NCBI RefSeq assembly: GCF_000787855.1
Contig: NZ_BBPQ01000039.1
Location: 5,215 to 60,040, forward strand
Length of the DNA: 54,826 nt
Direction of reading: 5' to 3'
DNA from: Streptacidiphilus anmyonensis
GTDB lineage: Bacteria; Actinomycetota; Actinomycetes; Streptomycetales; Streptomycetaceae
In this document: positions 16,293 through 23,428 of the stretch, piece after piece
Layout of the letters: each line of letters begins with the position of its first letter
Numbering within the stretch: position 1 is the first letter of the stretch
Notes under the pieces: model-generated
Told to the model about the DNA's origin: nothing
Seen by the model: only the letters and a program-made list of their open reading frames with translations
Database searches by the model: none
Program-made: the position numbers and the translations under genes

Positions 16293-16982
16293 TCAGTTCC
16301 GGGCGTGCGGCAGCACCAGCTCCAGGAAGTCGCGGCCGTCCGAGTGCCAGCCGCCTGCGGCGGTGAATCCCGCGGTCTCCGCGATCCGGATCGTCGCAGA
16401 CTTCCCCAGGCGGGCCCAGGGGAAGGTCGGTCCGAGGCGGCCCGCGCCGTCCTCCAGACGGACGGTCAGCCGTTCGTCGACCTCGGCCGGTTCCACCTCG
16501 ACGAGCAACCTGCCACCCGGGGCCAGCAGCTGCGCGACCCGGCACAGCAGCGCGGACGGATCTCCCCCGATCCCGAGATTGCCGTCGGCCAGCAAGCCGG
16601 TGGCCCAGCGCCCCTCCCCCGGCAGGCGGTCGAAGACCGACCGGCACAGGGCGCTGCCGCCGAGGCCGATCGTCCGGGTGACCGCCGCCGGGGTCACGTC
16701 GACGCCCAGAGCGGGCAGGCCGTGCCGTTGCAGTGCGGTGACCAGGCGCCCCGGGCCGCAGCCGATGTCGAGGGTGGGGAGACCCCGCCACAGCGCCCTG
16801 TTGACCAGCGTCGAGTCTGCGCTGTCGGGCTCCGCGCACCAGCGTTCGACATGGAGGGGGATGCGGTGGCGGCCGTCCTCGGTGCGGAGCCAGAGCGGGC
16901 CGCGACCGGTGCGCATCGCGGTCGCGAAGGGGTCGTCCGTGCGACCCCAGCCGAGCACCGGCGTGGAGAGATAGGCGCTCAC
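16293..16982 (-). CDS. Class I SAM-dependent methyltransferase
   Basis: 229-residue Rossmann methyltransferase. Motif I is LPTLDIGCGPGRLVTAL at about 78-94, followed by GVDVTPAAV (acidic residue binding the SAM ribose), ATGLLADGNLGIGGDP and LLAPGGRLLVEVEP (motifs III-IV). The target is unknown. GTG start at 16982 overlaps the stop of the upstream glycosyltransferase-DUF2064 gene (GTGA), indicating translational coupling and a joint task, for example methylating a product of the glycosyltransferase. The last segment TAAGGWHSDGRDFLELVLPH is typical of this small family found beside DUF2064 proteins. Confidence 0.85.
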   Translation of the reverse strand: MSAYLSTPVLGWGRTDDPFATAMRTGRGPLWLRTEDGRHRIPLHVERWCAEPDSADSTLVNRALWRGLPTLDIGCGPGRLVTALQRHGLPALGVDVTPAAVTRTIGLGGSALCRSVFDRLPGEGRWATGLLADGNLGIGGDPSALLCRVAQLLAPGGRLLVEVEPAEVDERLTVRLEDGAGRLGPTFPWARLGKSATIRIAETAGFTAAGGWHSDGRDFLELVLPHARN

Positions 16983-18385
16983 CCGACCAGCGCGCTTTCC
17001 GAGCGCGCCTGCCGACGCGCTTCCGTGCGCGCCTCCCGGCGCGCTTCCCGCCACCGCGCGGCGAACCCGGACCCGGGCGCCAGCGCGGCGACGTCGTCCG
17101 CCGTCGCCGGTGTGTCGACGTCCGTCAGCTCCGGGAGCTCCCGCACGCGCAGGCCCTCCGCCGCGAGCCGGGCCCGCAGGCCCGCGCCCGTCGTCGACGT
17201 GGACATCGGCAGGTCGTGGAGCAGGCGCTCGGCCAGCCGCGGCTCGGGACGGGCCAGACCGAAGGCCCAGAAGCCGCCGTCCGCCGCCGGACCGAACCAG
17301 GCGTCGACACCGCTCCGCCCCGCGGGCGCCAGCGGTTCGGCGAGGGTACGGGCCGCCAGCTGCGGGGTGTCCATGCCGACCAGCAGCGCGGGCGCCGGCC
17401 CGGCCGCCGCCGCGAACGCCGCGGCCAGGCGGCGGTCGAGGCCGCCCTCGACCTGCGGGACCACGTCCCATCCCGGACGCAACCAACGTCCCGGCAGTCC
17501 GTCCAGGACCAGCACCCGTCGCGAGGCGGGGACCTGTTCGAGCGTCAGCATCGTGTCCACGAGCGCCGCCTCCGCCACCGCCGCGGCCTGCTCGGAGCTG
17601 ATCTCCGACGTCAGCCGGGTCTTGACCCGGCCCGGCACGGGCGACTTCGCCAGCAACAGCAGCACCGGCGCGGGCGCGGCCAGGATCGCGCTCATGTCGC
17701 GCACGGCCTGACGGGTGCCGCGCAGCGTGCCGGTCACCTTGGAGCGGCCGGCGCGCGGCCGGTAGGCGACGGGCACCTCCGCGAGTCGCATCCCGGCGGC
17801 CGAGGCGGCGAGGACCATCTCCAGCGGATAGCCCGAGCGCCGGTCGCCGAGGCCCAGCGCCAGCAGCCGGTCGCGGGCGGCGATCCGCATCGGGCCGAGG
17901 TCGTGCAGCGGCGCGCCCGTCCGCGCGCGCAGTCGGCGCGCCAGTTCGGCGTTGGCCAGCCGTGCGTGCGCCGGCCAGGCCCCGCGCCCGGCCGGGACGC
18001 GGCGACCGAGCACCAGTTCCGCGTGCCCTGTCGCCAGCGGCGCGAGCAGCCGGGGCAGCTCGGCCGGGTCGAGCGAGGCGTCGCAGTCGCAGAAGGCGAC
18101 GTAGGGGGCGCGGGCCGCCAGCAGCCCGGCGTGGCAGGCGGCGCCGAAGCCGCGCCTCGGCTCGCGGACGACCGTCGCCCCCAGCGAGGCGGCCAGTTCG
18201 GCCGAGCCGTCCTTCGAGCCGTTGTCCACGACGATCGGCCGCACGCCGCGCGGCACCCGGCCGAGCACCCACGGCAGGGCCTCGGCCTCGTCCAGGCAGG
18301 GCAGCACGAGATCGACGGTCACGCCCGCGTCGGCCGCGTCGGCCCGGTCGGATGCGTAGTCGCAAGCTCCGTCAGCGTTGTCCAT
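16979..18385 (-). CDS. Fusion of family 2 glycosyltransferase and DUF2064 (TIGR04282-type) domains
   Basis: 468 residues. About 20-235 is a dolichol-phosphate-mannose-synthase-like GT2 domain (VDLVLPCLDEAEALPWVLGR; FCDCDASLDPAEL with the metal-binding acidic cluster; HDLGPMRIAARDRLL). About 240-425 is a DUF2064 / rSAM-selenodomain-associated transferase 1 domain, a nucleotidyltransferase-like fold: LLLLAKSPVPGRVKTRL, GMDTPQLAARTL and FGPAADGGFWAFGL are diagnostic. The two are often separate neighbouring genes; here they are one chain. The C-terminus is a basic EAR repeat (REARREARTEARRQARSE). Start ATG 18385 lies 7 bases after TAGCGT; GTG 18394 is an alternative. Coupled to the methyltransferase and divergent from the two-component system. 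Confidence 0.87.
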   Translation of the reverse strand: MDNADGACDYASDRADAADAGVTVDLVLPCLDEAEALPWVLGRVPRGVRPIVVDNGSKDGSAELAASLGATVVREPRRGFGAACHAGLLAARAPYVAFCDCDASLDPAELPRLLAPLATGHAELVLGRRVPAGRGAWPAHARLANAELARRLRARTGAPLHDLGPMRIAARDRLLALGLGDRRSGYPLEMVLAASAAGMRLAEVPVAYRPRAGRSKVTGTLRGTRQAVRDMSAILAAPAPVLLLLAKSPVPGRVKTRLTSEISSEQAAAVAEAALVDTMLTLEQVPASRRVLVLDGLPGRWLRPGWDVVPQVEGGLDRRLAAAFAAAAGPAPALLVGMDTPQLAARTLAEPLAPAGRSGVDAWFGPAADGGFWAFGLARPEPRLAERLLHDLPMSTSTTGAGLRARLAAEGLRVRELPELTDVDTPATADDVAALAPGSGFAARWREARREARTEARRQARSESALVG

Positions 18386-18500
18386 GGCCCTCACGCTAGG
18401 AGCGGCGGGCCCGCCGCAGCCCCGCGTGGCACCTTACGGAACGCGAACGTCCTCCTCACGACGGGCGCCACCTGGGGCGAAAGACTCCTACGGTGGAGGC
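18386..18500. promoter_or_regulatory. Divergent promoters, GT-DUF2064 / response regulator
   Basis: Minus strand TAGCGT (18398-18393) is 7 bases from ATG 18385; plus strand TACGGT (18489-18494) is 6 bases from GTG 18501. The arrangement suggests leaderless transcripts in both directions and possible joint control by the response regulator. Confidence 0.5.
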
Positions 18501-19286
18501 GTGAGCGAAGCACTCGACGCACCGGCGCTGCCCGCCCCGGTGCCGCGCCGGATCCTTGTCGTCGACGACGACCCGACCGTGGCCGAGGTCGTCTCGGGCT
18601 ACCTACAGCGCGCCGGCTACGCCGTCGACCGGGCGGTCGACGGCCGTGCCGCGCTCGACCGGGCGGCCGCGCTCCGGCCCGACCTGGTCGTGCTGGACCT
18701 GATGCTGCCGGAGATCGACGGGCTGGAGGTCTGCCGGCGGCTGCGCGCCGAGCCGCTCTCGCACGCCGTCCCGATCGTCATGCTGACCGCCAAGGGCGAC
18801 GAGCACGACCGCATCCTCGGGCTGGAGCTGGGCGCCGACGACTACGTCACCAAGCCGTTCTCGCCGCGCGAGCTGGTGCTGCGGATCCAGTCCGTGCTGC
18901 GCCGCAGCGCGGGCGCCGCAGCGCCCGACACGGCGGACGACGACGTGCCGGTCGCGGCCGGCGACCTGCGGGTCGACGCCTCGGCCCGCCGGGCGTGGCG
19001 CGGGGACCGGGAGCTGACGCTGACGCTGCGCGAGTTCGACCTGCTGGCGTTCCTGCTGGCGCACCCCGGCACGGCCTTCGGCCGCGAGGAGCTGATGCGA
19101 AAGGTGTGGGGCTGGGACTTCGGGGACCTGTCGACGGTCACCGTGCACGTGCGACGGCTGCGGGAGAAGATCGAGGACGACCCGGCCGCGCCACGTCTGA
19201 TCACCACCGTCTGGGGCGTCGGCTACCGCTTCGACCCCTCGGACGCGCCCGGCCGCGCCGCGGAGACGGCGGTGCCCGATGCATGA
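18501..19286 (+). CDS. OmpR/PhoB family response regulator
   Basis: 261 residues. Receiver domain at about 16-130: ILVVDDDPTVAEVV (acidic pocket D22-D24), phospho-acceptor D66 in LVVLDLMLPEIDGLE, MLTAKGDEHDR, and K118 in YVTKPFSPREL. Winged-helix DNA-binding domain at about 155-250: LTLTLREFDLLAFLLAHPG and TVTVHVRRLREKIEDDP, ending WGVGYRFDP. GTG start 18501 sits 6 bases after TACGGT. Its stop overlaps the histidine kinase start by 8 bases. Likely controls its own promoter and the divergent glycosyltransferase-methyltransferase operon; the stimulus is unknown. Confidence 0.95.
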   Translation: MSEALDAPALPAPVPRRILVVDDDPTVAEVVSGYLQRAGYAVDRAVDGRAALDRAAALRPDLVVLDLMLPEIDGLEVCRRLRAEPLSHAVPIVMLTAKGDEHDRILGLELGADDYVTKPFSPRELVLRIQSVLRRSAGAAAPDTADDDVPVAAGDLRVDASARRAWRGDRELTLTLREFDLLAFLLAHPGTAFGREELMRKVWGWDFGDLSTVTVHVRRLREKIEDDPAAPRLITTVWGVGYRFDPSDAPGRAAETAVPDA

Positions 19287-20412
19287 CCTGCTGGAGATGG
19301 CCGCGTACGCGGCGCTCGGCGCGGGCCTGGCCGGACTCGCGGGCTGGCCCGCCGTCGTGCTGCTGCGCCGCCGCTCGCTGTCCTTGTCGCTGTTCACGGT
19401 CGCACTGGTGACGGTGCTCGCGGTGGCCACCGGGACGATCGCGGTGGCGCAGGCGATGTTCCTGTCCCGCAAGGACTACGGCGTCGTCGTCGTGGTGCTG
19501 GCGATGGGCTCCGTGGTGGCGTTGCTGGTGGCGTGGCTGCTGGCACGTCAGGTCGCGATCGGCAGCAAGGAGTTGCGGCGGGCCGCGCGGACCGTCGGCA
19601 GCGACGCCGGGTTCACCGCGCCGGCGGTGCCGCTGAACTCGGAGCTCCAGGCGCTCGGCGCGGAGCTGGCCGCGACCAGCGCGCGCCTGGCGGAGTCGCG
19701 GCAGCGCGAGCGCGCGCTGGAGTCCTCACGGCGTGAGCTGATCGCCTGGATCTCGCACGACCTGCGCACCCCCCTGGCGGGCCTGCGCGCGATGGCGGAG
19801 GCCCTGGAGGACGGCGTGGCCGAGTACCCCGCCCTCTACCACGCCCGGATCCGGACCGAGGTCGACCGGCTCACCGGCATGGTGGACGACCTCTTCGAGC
19901 TCTCCCGCATCCAGGCGGGCGCGCTGACGCTGTCGCTCTCCCGCGTCTCCGTCTACGACCTGGTCGGCGACGCGATAGCCGGCGCGTATCCGTTGGCGCG
20001 GGAGCGCGGCGTCTACCTCGTCGGGCACGGTATCGACCCCGTCCCGGTGGAGGTCGACCCGCGCGAGATCACCCGCGTCCTGGGCAACCTGCTGGTCAAC
20101 GCGATCCGCGCGACCCCTGCCGACGGCACGGTCGCCATCGCGGCACGGGAGCTGGACCGCGAGGTGGTGCTCTCGGTCACCGACGGCTGCGGCGGCATCC
20201 CCGAGGCGGACCTGCCCCGCGTCTTCGAGACCGGCTTCCGCGGCGCTGCCGCGCGCACGCCGCGCGTCGCGCCGGCGGCGGGCGAGGCAGGCGCGGGCCT
20301 CGGCCTCGCCATCGTCCGCGGCATCGTCGAGGCCCACGAGGGGCGGGCCTCCGTCCGCAACGTCATGGGCGGCTGCTGCTTCGAGATCGCCCTCCCGACG
20401 GCCGCGTGGTGA
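19279..20412 (+). CDS. Sensor histidine kinase
   Basis: 377 residues. Three membrane spans are predicted at about 8-29, 38-60 and 68-90, with almost no extracytoplasmic domain, so it probably senses within or through the membrane. A coiled segment (about 120-150) leads to the H-box AWISHDLRTPLAGLRAM with H160, then DRLTGMVDDLFELSRIQAG. The ATPase domain has N-box NLLVNAIRATP, G1 DGCGGIPEADLPRVFE and G2 GAGLGLAIVRGIVEAHEG. It overlaps the response regulator gene by 8 bases and forms a cognate pair with it. Confidence 0.93.
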   Translation: MHDLLEMAAYAALGAGLAGLAGWPAVVLLRRRSLSLSLFTVALVTVLAVATGTIAVAQAMFLSRKDYGVVVVVLAMGSVVALLVAWLLARQVAIGSKELRRAARTVGSDAGFTAPAVPLNSELQALGAELAATSARLAESRQRERALESSRRELIAWISHDLRTPLAGLRAMAEALEDGVAEYPALYHARIRTEVDRLTGMVDDLFELSRIQAGALTLSLSRVSVYDLVGDAIAGAYPLARERGVYLVGHGIDPVPVEVDPREITRVLGNLLVNAIRATPADGTVAIAARELDREVVLSVTDGCGGIPEADLPRVFETGFRGAAARTPRVAPAAGEAGAGLGLAIVRGIVEAHEGRASVRNVMGGCCFEIALPTAAW

Positions 20413-20443
20413 GACCCGCCCCTCACCCGGCCACGGTCGGGCG

Positions 20444-20686
20444 GTGACCAGTCAGAGCGTCGCCTTCGACGGACCCTGCCTCGACTGCGGGCGCACCGCG
20501 CCGTCGTCGGGTGGTGTCGCCGTCGTCGGCGACCGGCTGGAGTGGGACACCGAGTCCGACTGCCCGGTGTGCGGGCCGGTCCTCGGCTGCGGCCGCGGCG
20601 CGCCGCCGCCGGCGCTCCGGGACCGCCTGCTGGCGGCGCACGGCGCCGTACGGCTCGACGGGGCGGGCGGCGCGCGGTGGCCGTGA
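20444..20686 (+). CDS. Small zinc-ribbon-like protein
   Basis: 80 residues with C12-x2-C15 and C40-x2-C43 (GPCLDCGR and DCPVCGP) and a fifth cysteine C49, so a zinc ribbon is likely. Ends ALRDRLLAAHGAVRLDG then a Gly/Ala stretch. GTG start at 20444, 31 bases after the kinase stop. Its TGA overlaps the ATG of the next small gene (TGATG). I recall related Streptomyces proteins in which a similar cysteine module is joined to an L7/L12-like module in one chain, so this gene and the next may be a split form. Function unknown. Confidence 0.6.
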   Translation: MTSQSVAFDGPCLDCGRTAPSSGGVAVVGDRLEWDTESDCPVCGPVLGCGRGAPPPALRDRLLAAHGAVRLDGAGGARWP

Positions 20687-20856
20687 TGCGGGCGCTGCGC
20701 GCTGAGCTGGGGGTGGAGCTGGGCGAGGCGAGGGCGCTGTACGAGCGGATCGTCTCCGGCACCGACGCCTTCACGCTGCCGGAGCTGGAGTTGGTCGCGC
20801 GCCGCCTGCGCGCTGCGGGGGTCGAGGCCCGGGCGGTGCGGGCGGCGCGGCACTAG
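20686..20856 (+). CDS. Small protein resembling the ribosomal L7/L12 C-terminal domain
   Basis: 56 residues: MRALRAELGVELGEARALYE, then RIVSGTDAFTLPELELVARR and LRAAGVEARAV. The pattern of helix, LxLxEA, then helix and final beta strand matches the C-terminal domain of L7/L12 (VRxxTGLGLKEAKDLV, EEIKKKLEEAGAKVEL). It is not the ribosomal stalk protein itself because the N-terminal dimerisation domain and hinge are missing. Start ATG 20686 overlaps the upstream stop (TGATG), so it depends on re-initiation; GTG 20677 and 20683 are in frame too. Its TAG stop also forms the first three bases of the -10 hexamer of the next gene. Confidence 0.6.
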   Translation: MRALRAELGVELGEARALYERIVSGTDAFTLPELELVARRLRAAGVEARAVRAARH

Positions 20857-20865
20857 CCTGAGGGC

Positions 20866-21345
20866 ATGGGTGACCGCGACCGCGATCGTGACCGTGAGCT
20901 GATCGAGTCGCTCGGGCTGGAGCCGCATCCCGAGGGCGGGTACTTCCGACGGATCTACACCAGCCCGCATCCGCACGCCGCCGCGGGCGGGGTGCGGCCG
21001 ACGGTGACGTCGATCTACTACCTGACGACCGCCGAGCAGCCGTGCGGGCGGCTGCATCGGAACCGCAGCGACATCCTGCACTTCTTCCTCGAGGGCGAAC
21101 CGGTCGAGTACCACACCGTCGACCCCGACGGGCGGCTCGACGTGCGGGTGCTCGGGGACGGGGACGCGCGGCACCTGCTCGTCCCCGGCGGGTGGTGGAA
21201 GGCGTCGCGGTTGCCGGACGGGGCGCGGTACGCGCTGGTCGCGGAGGTGGTGACGCCCGGGTTCGACTTCGCCGACCACGAGTTCGCGCGCGAGGCGGAC
21301 CTGCCGCCCGAGCACCGGGACGCGCTGCGTCAGTTCCTCGCGTAG
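20866..21345 (+). CDS. DUF985 cupin-fold protein
   Basis: 159 residues with the DUF985 signature: GLEPHPEGGYFRRIYTS, SIYYLTTAEQPCGRLHRNRS (SDILHFF in place of the more usual SDExWHF), GEPVEYHTVDPDG, LVPGGWWKASRL and VVTPGFDFADHEFA. The family is a single-domain cupin of unknown catalytic role, sometimes linked to sugar or small-molecule metabolism. ATG 20866 lies 6 bases after TAGCCT. The gene overlaps the convergent epimerase by 16 bases. Confidence 0.9.
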   Translation: MGDRDRDRDRELIESLGLEPHPEGGYFRRIYTSPHPHAAAGGVRPTVTSIYYLTTAEQPCGRLHRNRSDILHFFLEGEPVEYHTVDPDGRLDVRVLGDGDARHLLVPGGWWKASRLPDGARYALVAEVVTPGFDFADHEFAREADLPPEHRDALRQFLA

Positions 21346-22370
21346 TCCTCGGCCGACGCCGCCGAGGCGAACTCCGCCATGCCGTCGGCGAAGGAGACCC
21401 GGGGGCGCCAGCCGAGCTCGGCGCGCAGGCGGCGGGAGTCCGCGGTGATGTGGCGGACGTCGCCGAGACGGTACTCGCCGGTGACGACCGGCGCCGGGCC
21501 GCCGCAGGCGGCGGCGAGGGCCGAGGCGAGGTCGCCGACGGTGCGGATCTCGCCGCTGCCGACGTTGTACGCGCGGAAGGAGCCCGGCTCGCGGTCGGCG
21601 AGGGAGGCCAGCGCCGCGGCGTTCGCCGAGGCGACGTCGGTGACGTGGACGAAGTCGCGCCGCTGGCCGCCGTCCTCGAAGACGCGCGGGGCCTCGCCGC
21701 GCGCCAGCGCCGAGCGGAAGAGGGCGGCGACGCCCGCGTAGGGGGTGTCCCGGGGCAGACCGGGCCCGTAGACGTTGTGGTAGCGCAGCGAGACCGCGAC
21801 CGCGCCGCAGGCCCGGGCCCAGGCGGAGGCCAGGTGCTCCTGGTGCAGCTTGGTGGCGGCGTAGACGTTGCGCGGGTCCACCGGGGCGTCCTCGGTGACC
21901 GGACCGGGCGTCAGTTCCGCGCCGCAGGAGGGGCAGCGCGGTTCGAAGCGGCCCTCGTCCAGATCCGCGACGCGACGCGGCGGCGCGGGCACGGTGCCGT
22001 GGGCGGCGCAGTCGTAGCGACCCTCGCCGTAGACGACCATGGACCCGGCCAGCACGAGGCGCCGGATGTGCGCCTGGGCCATCTCGGCGAGCAGGACGGC
22101 GGTGCCGAGGTCGTTGGTGCCGGCGTAGTTCGGCGCGTCGGCGAAGTCCACGCCGAGGCCGACCATCGCCGCCTGGTGGCAGACGGCGTCGACGCCGCGC
22201 AGCGCGTTCGCGACCACGGCCGCGTCGCGCAGATCACCGATCACCGATGTGACGCCCGGCAGCGGCACGGGTCGCCGATCCAAGACGTGAACACCGTGCC
22301 CGTCTGCGAGCAGTGCTCGCGCAATCGCCGTTCCGATGAACCCGGCCCCGCCGGTCAGCAGTACGTCCAT
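21330..22370 (-). CDS. NAD-dependent sugar epimerase/dehydratase with cysteine insert
   Basis: 346-residue short-chain dehydrogenase-type nucleotide-sugar enzyme. NAD-binding TGGAGFIGTAIARAL at the N-terminus, catalytic S110 with Y170 and K174 (NVYAATKLHQEHL). Between them is an insert of about 40 residues with C121 and C146-x2-C149 (PRCPSCGAELTPGPV), a zinc-ribbon-like feature I associate with the dTDP-L-rhamnose 4-epimerase (WbiB-like) group. Substrate is thus a tentative dTDP- or UDP-sugar. ATG start 22370 lies 6 bases after TAGCGT (minus strand), probably leaderless. It is convergent with the DUF985 gene and divergent from fbiA. Confidence 0.85.
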   Translation of the reverse strand: MDVLLTGGAGFIGTAIARALLADGHGVHVLDRRPVPLPGVTSVIGDLRDAAVVANALRGVDAVCHQAAMVGLGVDFADAPNYAGTNDLGTAVLLAEMAQAHIRRLVLAGSMVVYGEGRYDCAAHGTVPAPPRRVADLDEGRFEPRCPSCGAELTPGPVTEDAPVDPRNVYAATKLHQEHLASAWARACGAVAVSLRYHNVYGPGLPRDTPYAGVAALFRSALARGEAPRVFEDGGQRRDFVHVTDVASANAAALASLADREPGSFRAYNVGSGEIRTVGDLASALAAACGGPAPVVTGEYRLGDVRHITADSRRLRAELGWRPRVSFADGMAEFASAASAEDYARN

Positions 22371-22459
22371 GCCCCGACGCTAGGCCCGTCCGCGCCGCGG
22401 CACAGCAGGGAACGCCGTCGCGTCACCACTCCGTAAGGACGCCTGGAAGGATAGGCGGC

Positions 22460-23428
22460 ATGCGCATCACCGTACTGGCCGGAGGAATCGGCGGGGCCCG
22501 CTTTCTGCGCGGCCTCAAGGCGGCGGTCGGCCCCGCCGACGAGATCACCGTCATCGGGAACACGGGCGACGACATCCACCTGTTCGGGCTGAAGGTCTGC
22601 CCCGACCTGGACACCGTGATGTACACGCTCGGCGGCGGCATCCACGAGGAGCAGGGCTGGGGCCGCGCGGACGAGACCTGGTCGGTCAAGGAGGAGCTCG
22701 CCGCGTACGGCGTCGGGCCGTCCTGGTTCGGCCTGGGCGACCGGGACTTCGCCACCCACATCGTCCGCACCCAGATGCTCGCCGCGGGCTACCCGCTCAG
22801 CGCCGTCACCGAGGCCCTGTGCGACCGCTGGCAGCCCGGCGTCCGGCTGCTCCCGATGACCGACGACCGGGTGGAGACCCACGTCGTCATCGAGGACCCG
22901 GAGCAGGACGGCAAGCGCCGCGCGATCCACTTCCAGGAGTACTGGGTCAAGCTGCACGCCTCCGTCCCCGCGCAGGCGATCCTGCCCGTCGGCGCGGAGA
23001 CGGCGAAGCCGGCCCCCGGCGTGGTCGAGGCGATCACGGAGGCGGACGTGATCCTCTTCCCGCCGTCCAACCCCGTCGTCTCCATCGGCACGATCCTCGC
23101 CGTCCCCGGCGTGCGCGAGGCGCTGGTCGCGGCGGAGGCGCCGATCGTGGGTCTCTCCCCCATCATCGGCGGCGCGCCGGTGCGGGGCATGGCCGACAAG
23201 GTGCTGGAGGCCGTGGGCGTGGAGACCACCGCGGCCGCGGTCGCCAGGCACTACGGCGCGGATCTGCTCGACGGCTGGCTCGTCCACACCGGGGACGACG
23301 CGGCGGTCGCCGAGGTCGAGGCGGCGGGGATCGCCTGCCGCGCGGTGCCGCTGCTGATGACGGACGTCGAGACGTCCGCGGCGATGGCCCGTCAGGCGCT
23401 GGAGCTGGCCGAGCAGGTGCGCGCGTGA
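22460..23428 (+). CDS. fbiA: Coenzyme F420 biosynthesis transferase FbiA/CofD
   Basis: 322 residues beginning [19 protein letters not shown], the CofD nucleotide-binding loop, with [34 protein letters not shown] and [19 protein letters not shown]. It joins a phospholactate or, in actinobacteria, a phosphoenolpyruvate moiety from a GDP-activated donor to the riboflavin-like Fo precursor, making (dehydro-)F420-0 in the cytosol. A good GGAAGGA lies about 9 bases before ATG 22460. Its stop overlaps the fbiB start (GTGA), the conserved fbiA-fbiB operon. Confidence 0.95.
   Translation: MRITVLAGGIGGARFLRGLKAAVGPADEITVIGNTGDDIHLFGLKVCPDLDTVMYTLGGGIHEEQGWGRADETWSVKEELAAYGVGPSWFGLGDRDFATHIVRTQMLAAGYPLSAVTEALCDRWQPGVRLLPMTDDRVETHVVIEDPEQDGKRRAIHFQEYWVKLHASVPAQAILPVGAETAKPAPGVVEAITEADVILFPPSNPVVSIGTILAVPGVREALVAAEAPIVGLSPIIGGAPVRGMADKVLEAVGVETTAAAVARHYGADLLDGWLVHTGDDAAVAEVEAAGIACRAVPLLMTDVETSAAMARQALELAEQVRA

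Noticed and set aside
16293..18365. 690-codon minus-strand frame as one protein
   Set aside because: Only its last 229 residues are a methyltransferase; the earlier part is an out-of-frame shadow of the GT-DUF2064 gene. The true start is GTG 16982.
20686..20856. Ribosomal protein L7/L12
   Set aside because: Only a C-terminal-domain-like segment is present; dimerisation domain and hinge are absent and the context is not ribosomal.
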